64,000 nucleotides of DNA from Bacteroidota bacterium (GTDB lineage: Bacteria > Bacteroidota > Bacteroidia > UBA4408): assembly GCA_963169745.1 (NCBI GenBank), contig CAUJCU010000009.1, positions 1 to 64,000 on the forward strand, written 5' to 3'. The first letter of the stretch is position 1. Every line of letters starts with the position of its first letter. The translations under genes and the position numbers were made by a program. The notes under the pieces were generated by a model, which saw only the letters and a list, made by a program, of their open reading frames with translations, searched no databases and had not been told where the DNA came from. Of the stretch, positions 49,323 to 59,349 are shown one piece after another.

Positions 49323-49934
49323 TTATAATTCTTCCCAACTAAATTCAATGGTTCTTGAATATATATAATCATTTATAGCCATATTTTTTACTCCAATCAT
49401 ATCAATAGTCCCTTTTGTTGTAAATCTTAGTTTATTGTTCTTTTTAGAAATGTAAAGGTTTCCTCCTTGGCTTATAAAATAATAATATTCTCCATTATCC
49501 GTTAAAGTTAAATTTATACTTAAACTATCACCATTAGGCGTATAACCAACAGATTTCGTTTTACTAATGGGAAATTCTTTATATCCTCCTTCTGGTATTT
49601 TACTCCTTATTTCTCTATAAATACTATCATTTGAATATCCATCATTTCTATCAAAACTTATTTGACAATAACCATTATTTGGAAAAGGCTTACTTAACCC
49701 AGCATGAGTAGCGGGAATACTTACGCTAAAGGCATCGGCACTCGAATCATTCTTAACATTATTTATTTTCCAAAAATTTATTGTGGGAGGCGTAAACCCT
49801 GTTGGTGGATTATTATTGTTAGTATTATTGGTGTTATTGTTGGTATTATTATTGACTTCATTTGTCTTCTCTTTTTTGCAAGATAATGTTAATGCAATAA
49901 AACATATAGCAGGGATTAATAGAATTTTTTTCAT
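49323..49934 (-). CDS. Hypothetical lipoprotein with Asn/Thr-rich linker
   Basis: ICFIALTLSCKKEKTNEVNNNTNNNTNNTNNNNPPTG. Confidence 0.7.
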   Translation of the reverse strand: MKKILLIPAICFIALTLSCKKEKTNEVNNNTNNNTNNTNNNNPPTGFTPPTINFWKINNVKNDSSADAFSVSIPATHAGLSKPFPNNGYCQISFDRNDGYSNDSIYREIRSKIPEGGYKEFPISKTKSVGYTPNGDSLSINLTLTDNGEYYYFISQGGNLYISKKNNKLRFTTKGTIDMIGVKNMAINDYIYSRTIEFSWEEL

Positions 49935-50049
49935 AGTCTAAATTTTACTTTGTTGATGATTAATTTGAAATTTATTTTTGTTTCAATTCGTATGACTTTT
50001 TAGTTCCGCCCTGTTTTTGTTATTAGTGTTTAAGGCATTCACTTTCAAA

Positions 50050-50235
50050 CCCAATAAACGTGAAGCCGCACTTCGTGTTTTTTTAATATTTAGAGCTTGG
50101 CTTGGCTTCAACGTGCAGCAAGTTTAATTTCGAAATTCGGATTTGTTTTTCATAAATAGAATTAGTTCTATATCTATGCAAGTAAAACTTGCTAAAAAAT
50201 AAAGAAAGCGAAGCATAGCTTCGCTTTTATGGTGA
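50050..50235. repeat. Diverged single copy of the 48.3-49.3 kb repeat family
   Basis: aataaacgtgaagccgcacttcgtgtttttttaatatttagagctt...gtgcagcaagtttaattt...gcaagtaaaacttgc...aaagcgaagcatagcttcgctttta. Confidence 0.85.
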
Positions 50236-50325
50236 TGTTTCAGTATAGTTTTACCATCTTGTTTGCTATATAAAACATACATGTAATAATAATTCACAAG
50301 TAAAATTTATAATTATTGCACAGCG

Positions 50326-51957
50326 TTAAAAAGCCCGAACTGCACGTACATTGTAAACGAGATCCTTATAGTTGTAGTAGGGATACCCACTGGAGAAGTA
50401 GTAGAACCACGCGCTGTGGTTGCCGAACTCTGTACTACTCCAATACTTGTCCGAAACCGACAAAGTTGTAGCACCACCGATTGCTGATAAAGTTTTATTT
50501 ACATTAAATCGGGATTGCCAAAGATGGCTTAATTCATCAATTGACGGCAAATACCAATCACTCTGCCCACCATTGTTCGAATTTAAACAAAGTCGTGCAG
50601 CGCTGCTTGTATGCCCATCTTGCCCCACTATAGCATTGCTGTTTCCTAAGCCATCCCAAGTACTACTTGCAGAAGGGCCAATTAACGTTGATTGAATATT
50701 GCTCCATGCTATCGCTGTGCTTAAATCTGTTTTATCAACAATCAAACCATGTTCAACACCTTGTGCATCTTTCCATAAATGAAAAATCACTCCACCGCCA
50801 AATGCCTCGCCTATGTTGTGGGTGAAACCTCCTGACCCTGCCGGCCCCTGTGGACCTTGCGCCCCTGTTGTACCGGTAGCTCCATTACATACATATTGGG
50901 TTAATGATGCATTGATTTCGCCTGCGTCTAATACTCCATTTGTATTTACATCTAAACCGTACTCAAGTTTCACACCACCGGTTGTACAATTAGCACCAGC
51001 AGATTCTGTAGTAGTTTTAACCAATGAATTTTGTCCGTTTGTTCCGTTTGTACCATTGGTTCCATTTGCACCTGCCGGACCTTGCGCTCCGGTAGCTCCA
51101 TTACATACATATTTGGTTAATGATGTATTGATTTCGCCTGCATCTAATACTCCATTTGTATTTACATCTAATCCGTATTCTAGCTTCACACCACCGGTTG
51201 TACAATTAGCACCAGCAGATTCTGTAGTAGTTTTAACCAATGAATTTTGTCCATTGGTTCCGTTTGTACCATTGGTTCCATTCGTACCTGCAGGCCCCTG
51301 TGGACCTTGCGCTCCTGTTGCACCGGTAGCACCATTACATACATATTGGGTTAATGATGCATTGATTTCGCCTGCGTCTAATACTCCATTTGTATTTACA
51401 TCTAAACCGTACTCAAGTTTCACACCACCGGTTGTACAACTAGTACCAGCAGATTCTGGAGTAGTTTTAACCAATGAATTCAGTCCATTGGTTCCGTTTG
51501 TACCATTGGTCCCATTCGTACCTGCCGGACCTTGTGGCCCTGGCGTAGAACTTCCAGAGCTTGCTGCATATAGAGCATAAGGAACACTCAGCAACTGGCT
51601 TGTTCCTGTTATACTGTAACTTGATCCGCCTGCTGGGTCGGTTTCGGTTTTAATGAAATAGGGCCCGTATGCCCAATCAATAGCCGAGAAAGTACCACTT
51701 ACCACCGAACCTGCACCAATTTCCACGCTCACCAAACCGTTGGCATTGGTGCTTGGCATTTGGGTTTCCACATACACTGCTGAGCCACTTGCAGAGCCTT
51801 GCAAAATACTTATTTGCATACCTACTTGTTGGTTGCTTACTAATGCATTACTGCTGTTTCGAATAACCGCTTGATAGCTCATTTTGTTTGGTGATTGAGC
51901 AAACACGCTTGCTGCCATTAAAATTGCAGCACAAATTGTAATTATTTTTTTACTCAT
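50326..51957 (-). CDS. Secreted collagen-like/DUF1566-type protein with DGR-like C-terminal variable region
   Basis: [19 protein letters not shown] collagen-like tracts; [19 protein letters not shown]-terminus [39 protein letters not shown]. Confidence 0.85.
   Translation of the reverse strand: MSKKIITICAAILMAASVFAQSPNKMSYQAVIRNSSNALVSNQQVGMQISILQGSASGSAVYVETQMPSTNANGLVSVEIGAGSVVSGTFSAIDWAYGPYFIKTETDPAGGSSYSITGTSQLLSVPYALYAASSGSSTPGPQGPAGTNGTNGTNGTNGLNSLVKTTPESAGTSCTTGGVKLEYGLDVNTNGVLDAGEINASLTQYVCNGATGATGAQGPQGPAGTNGTNGTNGTNGQNSLVKTTTESAGANCTTGGVKLEYGLDVNTNGVLDAGEINTSLTKYVCNGATGAQGPAGANGTNGTNGTNGQNSLVKTTTESAGANCTTGGVKLEYGLDVNTNGVLDAGEINASLTQYVCNGATGTTGAQGPQGPAGSGGFTHNIGEAFGGGVIFHLWKDAQGVEHGLIVDKTDLSTAIAWSNIQSTLIGPSASSTWDGLGNSNAIVGQDGHTSSAARLCLNSNNGGQSDWYLPSIDELSHLWQSRFNVNKTLSAIGGATTLSVSDKYWSSTEFGNHSAWFYYFSSGYPYYNYKDLVYNVRAVRAF
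50329..50448 (-). other. Candidate DGR variable region (VR)
   Basis: 40 terminal codons; 21 candidate variable codons all NNY (16 end in C, 5 in T). Confidence 0.7.
50885..51540 (-). repeat. Three tandem ~216-234-bp collagen-like repeat modules inside the gene
   Basis: ttacatacatatt(g/t)gg anchors at 50885, 51101 and 51335. Confidence 0.9.
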
Positions 51958-52007
51958 AATTTTTATATTTATTTTTAGAATTCGCGAATCTTCGATTTCA
52001 TCATTTT

Positions 52008-52496
52008 TTAGTTTTTGATGATTTTAAATGATTGGAATTTCTTATTTTTTTGGTTTACAACATTAATGAAGTAGGTAGCTGCTGGTAAACTTTTCATATT
52101 AATCTGGGTTTGCAGTGCAGTTACCTGTCCATTGCTTAGCTGTTTACCCTGCATGTCAAACAGTTGATACGACAAATTTTCATTGTTGTAGTCGCTAATT
52201 TGCAAGGTTAGATTATCAGTTGATGGGTTGGGGAATGCTGTCAGAGAAATGTTTAGCTCTGCTTCCATAAAGTCAACGGTAAAAATTTCGTAAGCATGTT
52301 GCACACCTTGGGCTATACTACCAGAGCTTCCTGTATTGTTTGTGTATATTACCTGTCCAATACTGTATGCTACAGTTCCTCCGCTCCCTGAGGCATCACC
52401 ACCTGAGGTGTTTGCACTTTCCTGGGCTTGTGCGAGACCCGCCCATAGCATTACAGCGATGAGGAACAAAATGGATTTTGATTTTTTTTTGATCAT
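52008..52496 (-). CDS. T9SS type A sorting-domain protein
   Basis: Signal peptide; [36 protein letters not shown]...[26 protein letters not shown]. Confidence 0.88.
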   Translation of the reverse strand: MIKKKSKSILFLIAVMLWAGLAQAQESANTSGGDASGSGGTVAYSIGQVIYTNNTGSSGSIAQGVQHAYEIFTVDFMEAELNISLTAFPNPSTDNLTLQISDYNNENLSYQLFDMQGKQLSNGQVTALQTQINMKSLPAATYFINVVNQKNKKFQSFKIIKN

Positions 52497-52932
52497 TTTG
52501 TTTTTTAAAAAATTTCTAACTCTGTTTAAAAGGCTTTTCGATTTCGCTTGTCAAATTTATTATTTTATTGTCGTTTTTTAACAATGAACGCTAATATAAG
52601 TCCGTCTAAAAAATCTTATTAAATTCAGATTTCATTTCAAAAATAACGGAATAAATCAATTTTAAAAGAGTTCCTTTAGAGAAATAGGTTATGGAACAGT
52701 TAAATGAGATATAAAACAGAAGCAAACAGCCTGTTAAAAAAAGGAAGGTATTTTTTGACCATTTAGCACTATGTTGTTGCGGGCACCTATTAAAAAAAAG
52801 AATCTATTAATCAAATTACTGCATTATTCATAGCAGAAAGCCAAATTATGTAACCTATGTTACGTACAAGATGTTTTAAAATGAATAATTTTGTCGTTCA
52901 AATTACAAACATATAGCTAACTGAATACAATT

Positions 52933-53247
52933 ATGATTTCTTTTTTAAAAAACCTGTTAGGGTTACAACCGGCTGCTAATTACAAAGAACTTTTAAAAAA
53001 TGGGGCACAAATAATTGATGTGCGTACACCGGGTGAATTTTCGGGAGGGCATATTCAGGGTTCGGTAAATATCCCTTTACAAAGTTTGAATGCTGGACTT
53101 AACAAAATAAAGAAAGATAAGCCTGTTATTACATGTTGCGCTTCAGGCATGCGAAGTGCCTCGGCTAAAAATATTTTAAAAGCGAAAGGCTATACCGAGG
53201 TGTATAATGGTGGAGGGTGGATGAGCCTCAGAAGCAAACTAAGATAA
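52933..53247 (+). CDS. Rhodanese-like domain protein
   Basis: IDVRTPGEFSGGHIQGSVNIPLQ; VITCCASGMRSA. Confidence 0.92.
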   Translation: MISFLKNLLGLQPAANYKELLKNGAQIIDVRTPGEFSGGHIQGSVNIPLQSLNAGLNKIKKDKPVITCCASGMRSASAKNILKAKGYTEVYNGGGWMSLRSKLR

Positions 53248-53311
53248 GCAAGACAGGGCAGTATTAAGACCCATGAACGAGAACATGATTAAATTGAAAT
53301 ATTAAATTTTT

Positions 53312-53608
53312 ATGGCAACTTTTTCAGAAATAATAAACTCAGAGAAACCGGTATTAGTTGACTTTTTTGCAGAGTGGTGTGGCCCTTGTAAAATGATGAA
53401 ACCTATACTTGAAGAACTTAAGAATAACTTAGGCGAAGCGGTAACCATAATTAAAGTTGATGTAGATAAAAATCAGCAAGCTGCAGCCACATACCAAATT
53501 CAAGGAGTTCCCACCTTGATTTTATTTAAAAATGGTCAAACATTATGGCGACAGTCAGGAGTAGTACCGGCAAACACATTACAACAAATAATTAAACAAC
53601 ACCAATAA
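53312..53608 (+). CDS. Thioredoxin
   Basis: [32 protein letters not shown]. Confidence 0.95.
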   Translation: MATFSEIINSEKPVLVDFFAEWCGPCKMMKPILEELKNNLGEAVTIIKVDVDKNQQAAATYQIQGVPTLILFKNGQTLWRQSGVVPANTLQQIIKQHQ

Positions 53609-53611
53609 AAC

Positions 53612-54328
53612 ATGATGAAATACTTTTTTTCCTTCCTATCACTTATTTTATTAACAATGGCGTCTTGCACAAGCAATAATGCCCAAGTATCTAATACTAA
53701 TTTATCGGCTCAGGCATTTGCCGATAAAATAAAAGAATTACCCAATGCACCCATAATTGACGTTCGTACTCCGGAAGAATTTTTAAAAGGACATGTGGAG
53801 CATGCTCAAAATATTAATTGGAATGGTTCTGATTTTGAAGCCGAAATTTCAAAAATCAATCATGATGAACCGGTATTGGTATATTGCTTAAGTGGTGGAC
53901 GCAGTGCCTCGGCAGCTAACTTTATGAGGAATAAAGGATTTAAACAAGTATTTGAAATGCAAGGCGGAATGATGCAATGGCGGGCAGCAAATTTACCGGA
54001 AACCACAAGCACATCTGCTAAAACAAAAGGAATGAGTAAGAATCAGTTTAATGAAATTACAGCTTCCAATACCATTGTTTTAGTTGACTTTTATGCTGAC
54101 TGGTGCGTTCCTTGTAAAAAAATGAAACCTTATTTAGATGAAATTTCGCAAACCATGAGCCCCAAAGTAAAGGTGGTTCGTATTAATGTAGATGATAATT
54201 TGGAACTCTGTAAGGAATTAAAAATAGACGCTTTGCCGGTACTGCATTTATATAAAAACAATACACTTGCTTGGTCTAACATAGGCTATATTGATAAGGA
54301 GCCTGTGGTAAAAAAGATAGAGGAATAA
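53612..54328 (+). CDS. Rhodanese-thioredoxin fusion lipoprotein
   Basis: Lipobox-like TMASC; IDVRTPEEFLKGHVEHA; VYCLSGGRSA; VDFYADWCVPCKKMKPYL. Confidence 0.9.
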   Translation: MMKYFFSFLSLILLTMASCTSNNAQVSNTNLSAQAFADKIKELPNAPIIDVRTPEEFLKGHVEHAQNINWNGSDFEAEISKINHDEPVLVYCLSGGRSASAANFMRNKGFKQVFEMQGGMMQWRAANLPETTSTSAKTKGMSKNQFNEITASNTIVLVDFYADWCVPCKKMKPYLDEISQTMSPKVKVVRINVDDNLELCKELKIDALPVLHLYKNNTLAWSNIGYIDKEPVVKKIEE

Positions 54329-54349
54329 GAAAAGAATCAGATCGCTTTT

Positions 54350-57001
54350 TTAAGCGCCTACTACTTTTTTTATTTCATTTAATTTCATTAAAGCTTCAAC
54401 AGGTGTCAGGGTATTTATATCAATTTGAAGCAGTTCGTCTTTTATTTGGCTTAAAACCGGATCATCCAGCTGAAAAAAACTCAACTGATAATCTTGTTTA
54501 GGTAAGCTCATCTGGGAGTTCGTTTGTTGGTTTTCTTGTTGCTTATGAATACTTTCTAAATGAACTAAAATTTCGGTTGCTCGCGTTATTACTTGTTTAG
54601 GCATTCCGGCCATGCGTGCCACGTGAATACCAAAACTATGGGCACTGCCACCGGGCATTAGTTTCCGCAAAAACAAAACTTTATTGTCTATTTCTTTTAC
54701 AGACACATTATAATTTTTAATCCGTTTAAAACGGTCGGCCATGTCATTCAACTCATGATAGTGGGTAGCAAAGAGCGTTTTGGCTTTGTTTAGTTTGTTT
54801 TCATGAATATATTCTGCAATACTCCAAGCAATTGAAATACCATCGTAAGTACTGGTACCACGACCTATTTCATCAAGCAGCACCAAGCTCCGGTTTGATA
54901 AGTTGTTTAATATACTCGCTGTTTCATTCATCTCAACCATAAAAGTTGATTCGCCCGATGATATATTGTCTGAGGCTCCCACACGAGTAAAAATCTTATC
55001 TACCAAGCCTATTTGAGCATGTTTAGCCGGCACATAACTACCCATTTGAGCCATAAGCACGATAAGGGCTGTTTGGCGTAATACAGCCGACTTTCCAGAC
55101 ATATTAGGACCGGTTATGACAATTATTTGTTGTGTTTTATGATCTAAATAAATATCATTACAAATATACTGTTCGCCTGCCGGCAAAAGCTTCTCAATAA
55201 CCGGATGCCTCCCATCAACAATGTTTAATATGTCGCTTTCATTAACCTCCGGTTTTACATAATTATTTGCAACGGCACAACGAGCAAAGCCTAGTAAACA
55301 ATCAAGCCGCGCTACTAAGCCGGCATTAAGTTGTATGGCCTGAATAAAATCCATTAAAGCCATAACTAAATCGTAAAATAGTTTCGTTTCAAGAGCAAGA
55401 ATTTTTTCTTCTGCTCCTAAAATTTTCTCTTCATACTCTTTCAGTTCTGGTGTAATATAACGTTCGGCATTCGTTAATGTTTGTTTCCTAATCCAATGAC
55501 CAGGAACTTTATCTTTGTGTGTATGGGTTACTTCAAGATAATACCCAAAAACATTATTAAACGATATTTTTAATGATGGAATACCAGTTGCTTCGGACTC
55601 TTTAATCTGCATTTGTATTAAGTAATCCTTTCCACTGTGAGCCAAATACCTAAGTTCATCAAGTTCGGGATGAACACCCGATTGTATTACTTCTCCTTTA
55701 TTAACTAATGCAGGTGGGTTAGGTTGTATTTCTTTTTCAAGACGTTCAGCAATAATCATACAAGGGTTAAGTTGTTCCCCTATTTTTTCTAGGTGATTGT
55801 TGCTGCTCCCAACACAAATTTCTTTAAGCTTTTTGATTCCATAAAGTGCATTTTTTAGTTGCACTAATTCTCGTGGTGATACTCTGTTTACAGCTACTTT
55901 ACCAATCAATCTTTCTATATCACCCATCCCTTTTATTAGCCCCAGCATTGTTTCGCCCATATCTTCATGATGTATGAGATAGCTTACCAAATCAAGTCGC
56001 TCAGCAATCGGATGTAAGTCTTTTAAGGGCATTCCTAACCAACGTTTTAGCATACGCGAGCCCATTGCCGAAACGGTAAAGTCTATAATATCTAACAACG
56101 ACTTTCCTTTTTCTAATTCGCCATAACCCGAAGGTTGAAAAAGTTCAAGATTACGAATTGTAAATCGATCAAGCCACATATACCGATCTTCATCAATTCG
56201 TGACAAATGGTTGATGTGTTGTACTTTGTCATGTTGCGTTTCGGCTAAATAGTGCATAGCAGCCCCTGCAGCAATAATGCCATATTTCATAAGATCCACA
56301 CCAAAACCCTTTAGTGAGGTGGTTCCAAAATGTTTAAGTAAGGTATCGTGTGCGTAATCATCAGTAAAAACCCATTCATCTAATGGAAAAGTGTAAAACC
56401 GGCTGCCAAAAAGTTCAGTAAAGTCTTTGCGTTTACTTTTCTGAAAAAGTACTTCACTGGGTTTTAAATTCTGCAATAGCTTGTCAGCATAGTCCATACT
56501 TCCTTCAGCTAGAAAAAATTCTCCGGTTGAAATGTCTAAAAAGGCTAATCCGGCTTTATTGTTTTCCATAAACACAGCCGCCAAAAAATTATTAGAATAA
56601 TTTTCGAGAACCTTATCATTATATGAAACTCCTGGAGTTACTAGCTCGGTAACACCTCTCTTTACAATTGTCTTGGTTAACTTGGGGTCTTCAAGCTGGT
56701 CGCAAATGGCCACCCGATAGCCGGCTCTTACTAATTTAGGCAAATAAGAATCGAGCGAGTGGTGTGGAAATCCGGCCAGCTCAATATATGCTGCAGCACC
56801 ATTAGCTCTTTTTGTTAATACAATACCAAGTATGTGAGCAGCTTTTACAGCATCTTCGCCAAAAGTTTCATAAAAATCGCCAACCCGAAACAGTAACAAG
56901 GCATCAGGGTATTTTGCCTTTATCGTATTGTACTGTTTCATTAATGGAGTTTCCACCACTCCGTTTACTTGATGGGGCGCTTTATTTCTCTTGGCAGTCA
57001 T
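54350..57001 (-). CDS. mutS: DNA mismatch repair protein MutS
   Basis: [47 protein letters not shown]. Confidence 0.97.
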   Translation of the reverse strand: MTAKRNKAPHQVNGVVETPLMKQYNTIKAKYPDALLLFRVGDFYETFGEDAVKAAHILGIVLTKRANGAAAYIELAGFPHHSLDSYLPKLVRAGYRVAICDQLEDPKLTKTIVKRGVTELVTPGVSYNDKVLENYSNNFLAAVFMENNKAGLAFLDISTGEFFLAEGSMDYADKLLQNLKPSEVLFQKSKRKDFTELFGSRFYTFPLDEWVFTDDYAHDTLLKHFGTTSLKGFGVDLMKYGIIAAGAAMHYLAETQHDKVQHINHLSRIDEDRYMWLDRFTIRNLELFQPSGYGELEKGKSLLDIIDFTVSAMGSRMLKRWLGMPLKDLHPIAERLDLVSYLIHHEDMGETMLGLIKGMGDIERLIGKVAVNRVSPRELVQLKNALYGIKKLKEICVGSSNNHLEKIGEQLNPCMIIAERLEKEIQPNPPALVNKGEVIQSGVHPELDELRYLAHSGKDYLIQMQIKESEATGIPSLKISFNNVFGYYLEVTHTHKDKVPGHWIRKQTLTNAERYITPELKEYEEKILGAEEKILALETKLFYDLVMALMDFIQAIQLNAGLVARLDCLLGFARCAVANNYVKPEVNESDILNIVDGRHPVIEKLLPAGEQYICNDIYLDHKTQQIIVITGPNMSGKSAVLRQTALIVLMAQMGSYVPAKHAQIGLVDKIFTRVGASDNISSGESTFMVEMNETASILNNLSNRSLVLLDEIGRGTSTYDGISIAWSIAEYIHENKLNKAKTLFATHYHELNDMADRFKRIKNYNVSVKEIDNKVLFLRKLMPGGSAHSFGIHVARMAGMPKQVITRATEILVHLESIHKQQENQQTNSQMSLPKQDYQLSFFQLDDPVLSQIKDELLQIDINTLTPVEALMKLNEIKKVVGA

Positions 57002-57468
57002 AAGTGGTCAAAGTTAAAGTTTAAGCCTCTATTTTCTATAAATCTGTTAATAAATAAGCCCTTTTGGTGCATTAAATGAAAATAGAAGTTGCAATCAATT
57101 TTTACCTTGTTAATAATCAAATGGTTAAGTTTTTGTTCTAAATTGATACAAAAGGAATTATAATGGCTACCTGAGATGATGCTTTTGCAAACTTTAAATC
57201 ACCCTGATTAAAGCTATTAGAAAAATCATAAAGACCTGAATAGTAGCAAGTTTTTCTATTTTTTAAGGGAAAATGAAAAATTCAAATACCAATTTGTGAA
57301 TAAACGGAATAACTATAAACAATTTTACGGCTTGTAAACACGCTAAGTAATCATTTTCTAAATGCTTTAAAACGCCTGAAAGCCATAATTAACAGCCTTT
57401 TCCAGATAATTTCTTTTAAAAATTAACAGGTCTAAAAACATTGAAAATCAAAAAGTTTTCAACAAAAG

Positions 57469-57493
57469 TGGGAAATAATGGTAAAAAGTGGGA
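57469..57493 (+). promoter_or_regulatory. MraZ box: three TGGNN repeats with 5-nt spacers
   Basis: TGGGA-AATAA-TGGTA-AAAAG-TGGGA. Confidence 0.8.
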
Positions 57494-57532
57494 AATAATT
57501 CCATATTTTTACGCAAAAAAATAAAAAGCCCC

Positions 57533-58015
57533 TTGTACCAACTGTTAGGAACATACGAATGCACTGTAGATGCTAAAGGAAGAGTGATGCTTCCGGTAGC
57601 CTATAAAAAGGCATTGACTGCTGTATTAGAGAAGGGCTTTGTATTAAAACGCAGTGTTTTCGGTTCTTGTTTGGAGCTTTATACTATGGACGATTGGCAA
57701 CGCACCAAAAAAGATGTGGATCGCCTAAATCGGTTTAAAAAGGAAAATATCGAGTTTATAAGAGTTTTCTCGGCAGGCCTTAAGGCAATTGAAATAGATA
57801 ATAGTGGCCGCCTGCTGTTGCCTAAAGACCTGATGACATTTGCCGGTATAACTAAGGATGTAGTGATGAGTGTTACTTCAAACAACATTATTGAAATATG
57901 GGATAAGAAAAAGTATGAAGACTCGGTAAATATGCCAAACGATGACTTTGAAAACTTAGCAGAACGTGTAATGGGAAGTATGGGAAATAAAGCAGATGAA
58001 GGAGATGTATCATAA
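57533..58015 (+). CDS. mraZ: Division/cell wall cluster transcriptional repressor MraZ (TTG start preferred)
   Basis: (L/M)YQLLGTYECTVDAKGRVMLP; ORF-track start at 57488 lies inside the MraZ box. Confidence 0.9.
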   Translation: MYQLLGTYECTVDAKGRVMLPVAYKKALTAVLEKGFVLKRSVFGSCLELYTMDDWQRTKKDVDRLNRFKKENIEFIRVFSAGLKAIEIDNSGRLLLPKDLMTFAGITKDVVMSVTSNNIIEIWDKKKYEDSVNMPNDDFENLAERVMGSMGNKADEGDVS

Positions 58016-58898
58016 CCCGGTTTTATTAATGGAAAGCATGAATGGTTTAAACATAAAGGCAAACGGAACTTATGTAGATGTAACGTATGGCGGAGGTGGG
58101 CATGCAGCAGCAATTTTAGAACAATTAACTACGGGTAAACTGTATGCTTTTGACCAAGACGAAGATGCGCATAGAAATAAAATAAATGATGAAAAACTAG
58201 TACTGATTAAGCAAAACTTCAGATACATGAAAAACTTTTTAAAGATGTATAATGCAGTTCCTGTTGATGGAATTTTAGCTGATCTAGGCGTTTCATCACA
58301 TCAGTTTAATGAAGCATCAAGAGGTTTCAGTACACGCTTTGAAGGGGCCTTGGATATGCGTATGGACAAACATGCAACACTTACTGCAGCCGAAATAATA
58401 AATACTTATGAAGAAGTAGATTTAGCAAAATTATTTAGAAATTTTGGAGAGGTTGACAACAGTCGGAAACTTGCAGCTTGTATAATTGAAGCAAGAGAGA
58501 AGAAGCCGTTAAATACTATTCAGCAGTTTAAAGAAGCAATTGCCCGTTGTATTCCAAAATTTAAAGAACAGCAATATCTCGCAAAAGTTTTCCAAGCTCT
58601 TAGAATAGCTGTAAATATGGAATTAGAAGCCCTTAAAGATTTACTTACACAAAGTTTTGAGGTGCTAAAACCCGGTGGTCGTTTGGTTGTGATATCATAC
58701 CACTCCCTTGAAGACCGTTTGGTAAAAAACTTCATCAAGTCAGGAAACTTTGAAGGGCATATAGAACAAGATTTTTATGGCAACAAAATAGTAGGATTTA
58801 AGACCATAAATCGTCACATTATTACTCCAAATGAAGAAGAAATAATAAACAATAATAGGGCGCGGAGTGCCAAGTTACGTATTGCCGAGAAAATATAA
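57996..58898 (+). CDS. rsmH: 16S rRNA (cytosine(1402)-N(4))-methyltransferase
   Basis: YHNPVLLMESMNGL; YVDVTYGGGGHAAAIL; RFEGALDMRMD; SYHSLEDRLVKNF. Confidence 0.96.
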   Translation: MKEMYHNPVLLMESMNGLNIKANGTYVDVTYGGGGHAAAILEQLTTGKLYAFDQDEDAHRNKINDEKLVLIKQNFRYMKNFLKMYNAVPVDGILADLGVSSHQFNEASRGFSTRFEGALDMRMDKHATLTAAEIINTYEEVDLAKLFRNFGEVDNSRKLAACIIEAREKKPLNTIQQFKEAIARCIPKFKEQQYLAKVFQALRIAVNMELEALKDLLTQSFEVLKPGGRLVVISYHSLEDRLVKNFIKSGNFEGHIEQDFYGNKIVGFKTINRHIITPNEEEIINNNRARSAKLRIAEKI

Positions 58899-58901
58899 AA
58901 T

Positions 58902-59348
58902 ATGCAAAAAGAGCCCGTACATACTATAGATAAGTCGCCTGTGGAGAAGCATGTTGCCGAGCCTGTAAGCCAAGCACAAAAGCCCAATGCACCTAAAGCA
59001 AAGATGCATAAAGTGGTGGTACGTTCTTTTTTTGATGTAATTAATGGCAACATTTTAATTAATAGAGCCAGCCTAAAACAAGCACCCTTTGTTTTGTTTT
59101 TGACAGGAGTGGCCTTAGTGTACATAGCCAACACCTATTTTGCCGAAAGAAAAATTCGACAAATAAATAAAATATCAAATGAACTCAAGGAGCTCCGTTC
59201 TGAGTTTATAACCTCAAAGTCGCAGCTCATGTTTGTTAGCAAGCAGAGCGAGGTGGCTAAAACAGCCGAAATGATGGGTTTGCAAATACAAGAAAGCACT
59301 ACCCCTCCGGGAAAAATAATTTTTAACCATTCGGAAAAACAGAAATAG
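58902..59348 (+). CDS. FtsL-like cell division protein
   Basis: Single TM plus coiled-coil ORF between rsmH and ftsI. Confidence 0.75.
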   Translation: MQKEPVHTIDKSPVEKHVAEPVSQAQKPNAPKAKMHKVVVRSFFDVINGNILINRASLKQAPFVLFLTGVALVYIANTYFAERKIRQINKISNELKELRSEFITSKSQLMFVSKQSEVAKTAEMMGLQIQESTTPPGKIIFNHSEKQK

Positions 59349-59349
59349 C

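Noticed and set aside
49801-49870. Template repeat hidden in the Asn-rich linker of the lipoprotein gene
   Set aside because: It is Asn-rich but lacks the VR anchors (TGGAGTAGTACAGAG, GCGTGG, GTACGTGCAGTTCGG).
50813-51580. 255-aa ORF antisense to the collagen-like gene
   Set aside because: Its repeats ([20 protein letters not shown]) mirror the sense collagen repeats; it is an artefact of low stop-codon frequency in the antisense frame.
49320-52500. Complete DGR cassette in the window
   Set aside because: No RT ORF with a YxDD-type motif, no Avd-like ORF, and no second copy of ggagtagtacagag or gtacgtgcagttcgggc was seen; only the candidate VR is present.
57679-58113. 144-aa ORF antisense to mraZ/rsmH
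   Set aside because: Overlaps two confident dcw genes; low-complexity shadow ORF.
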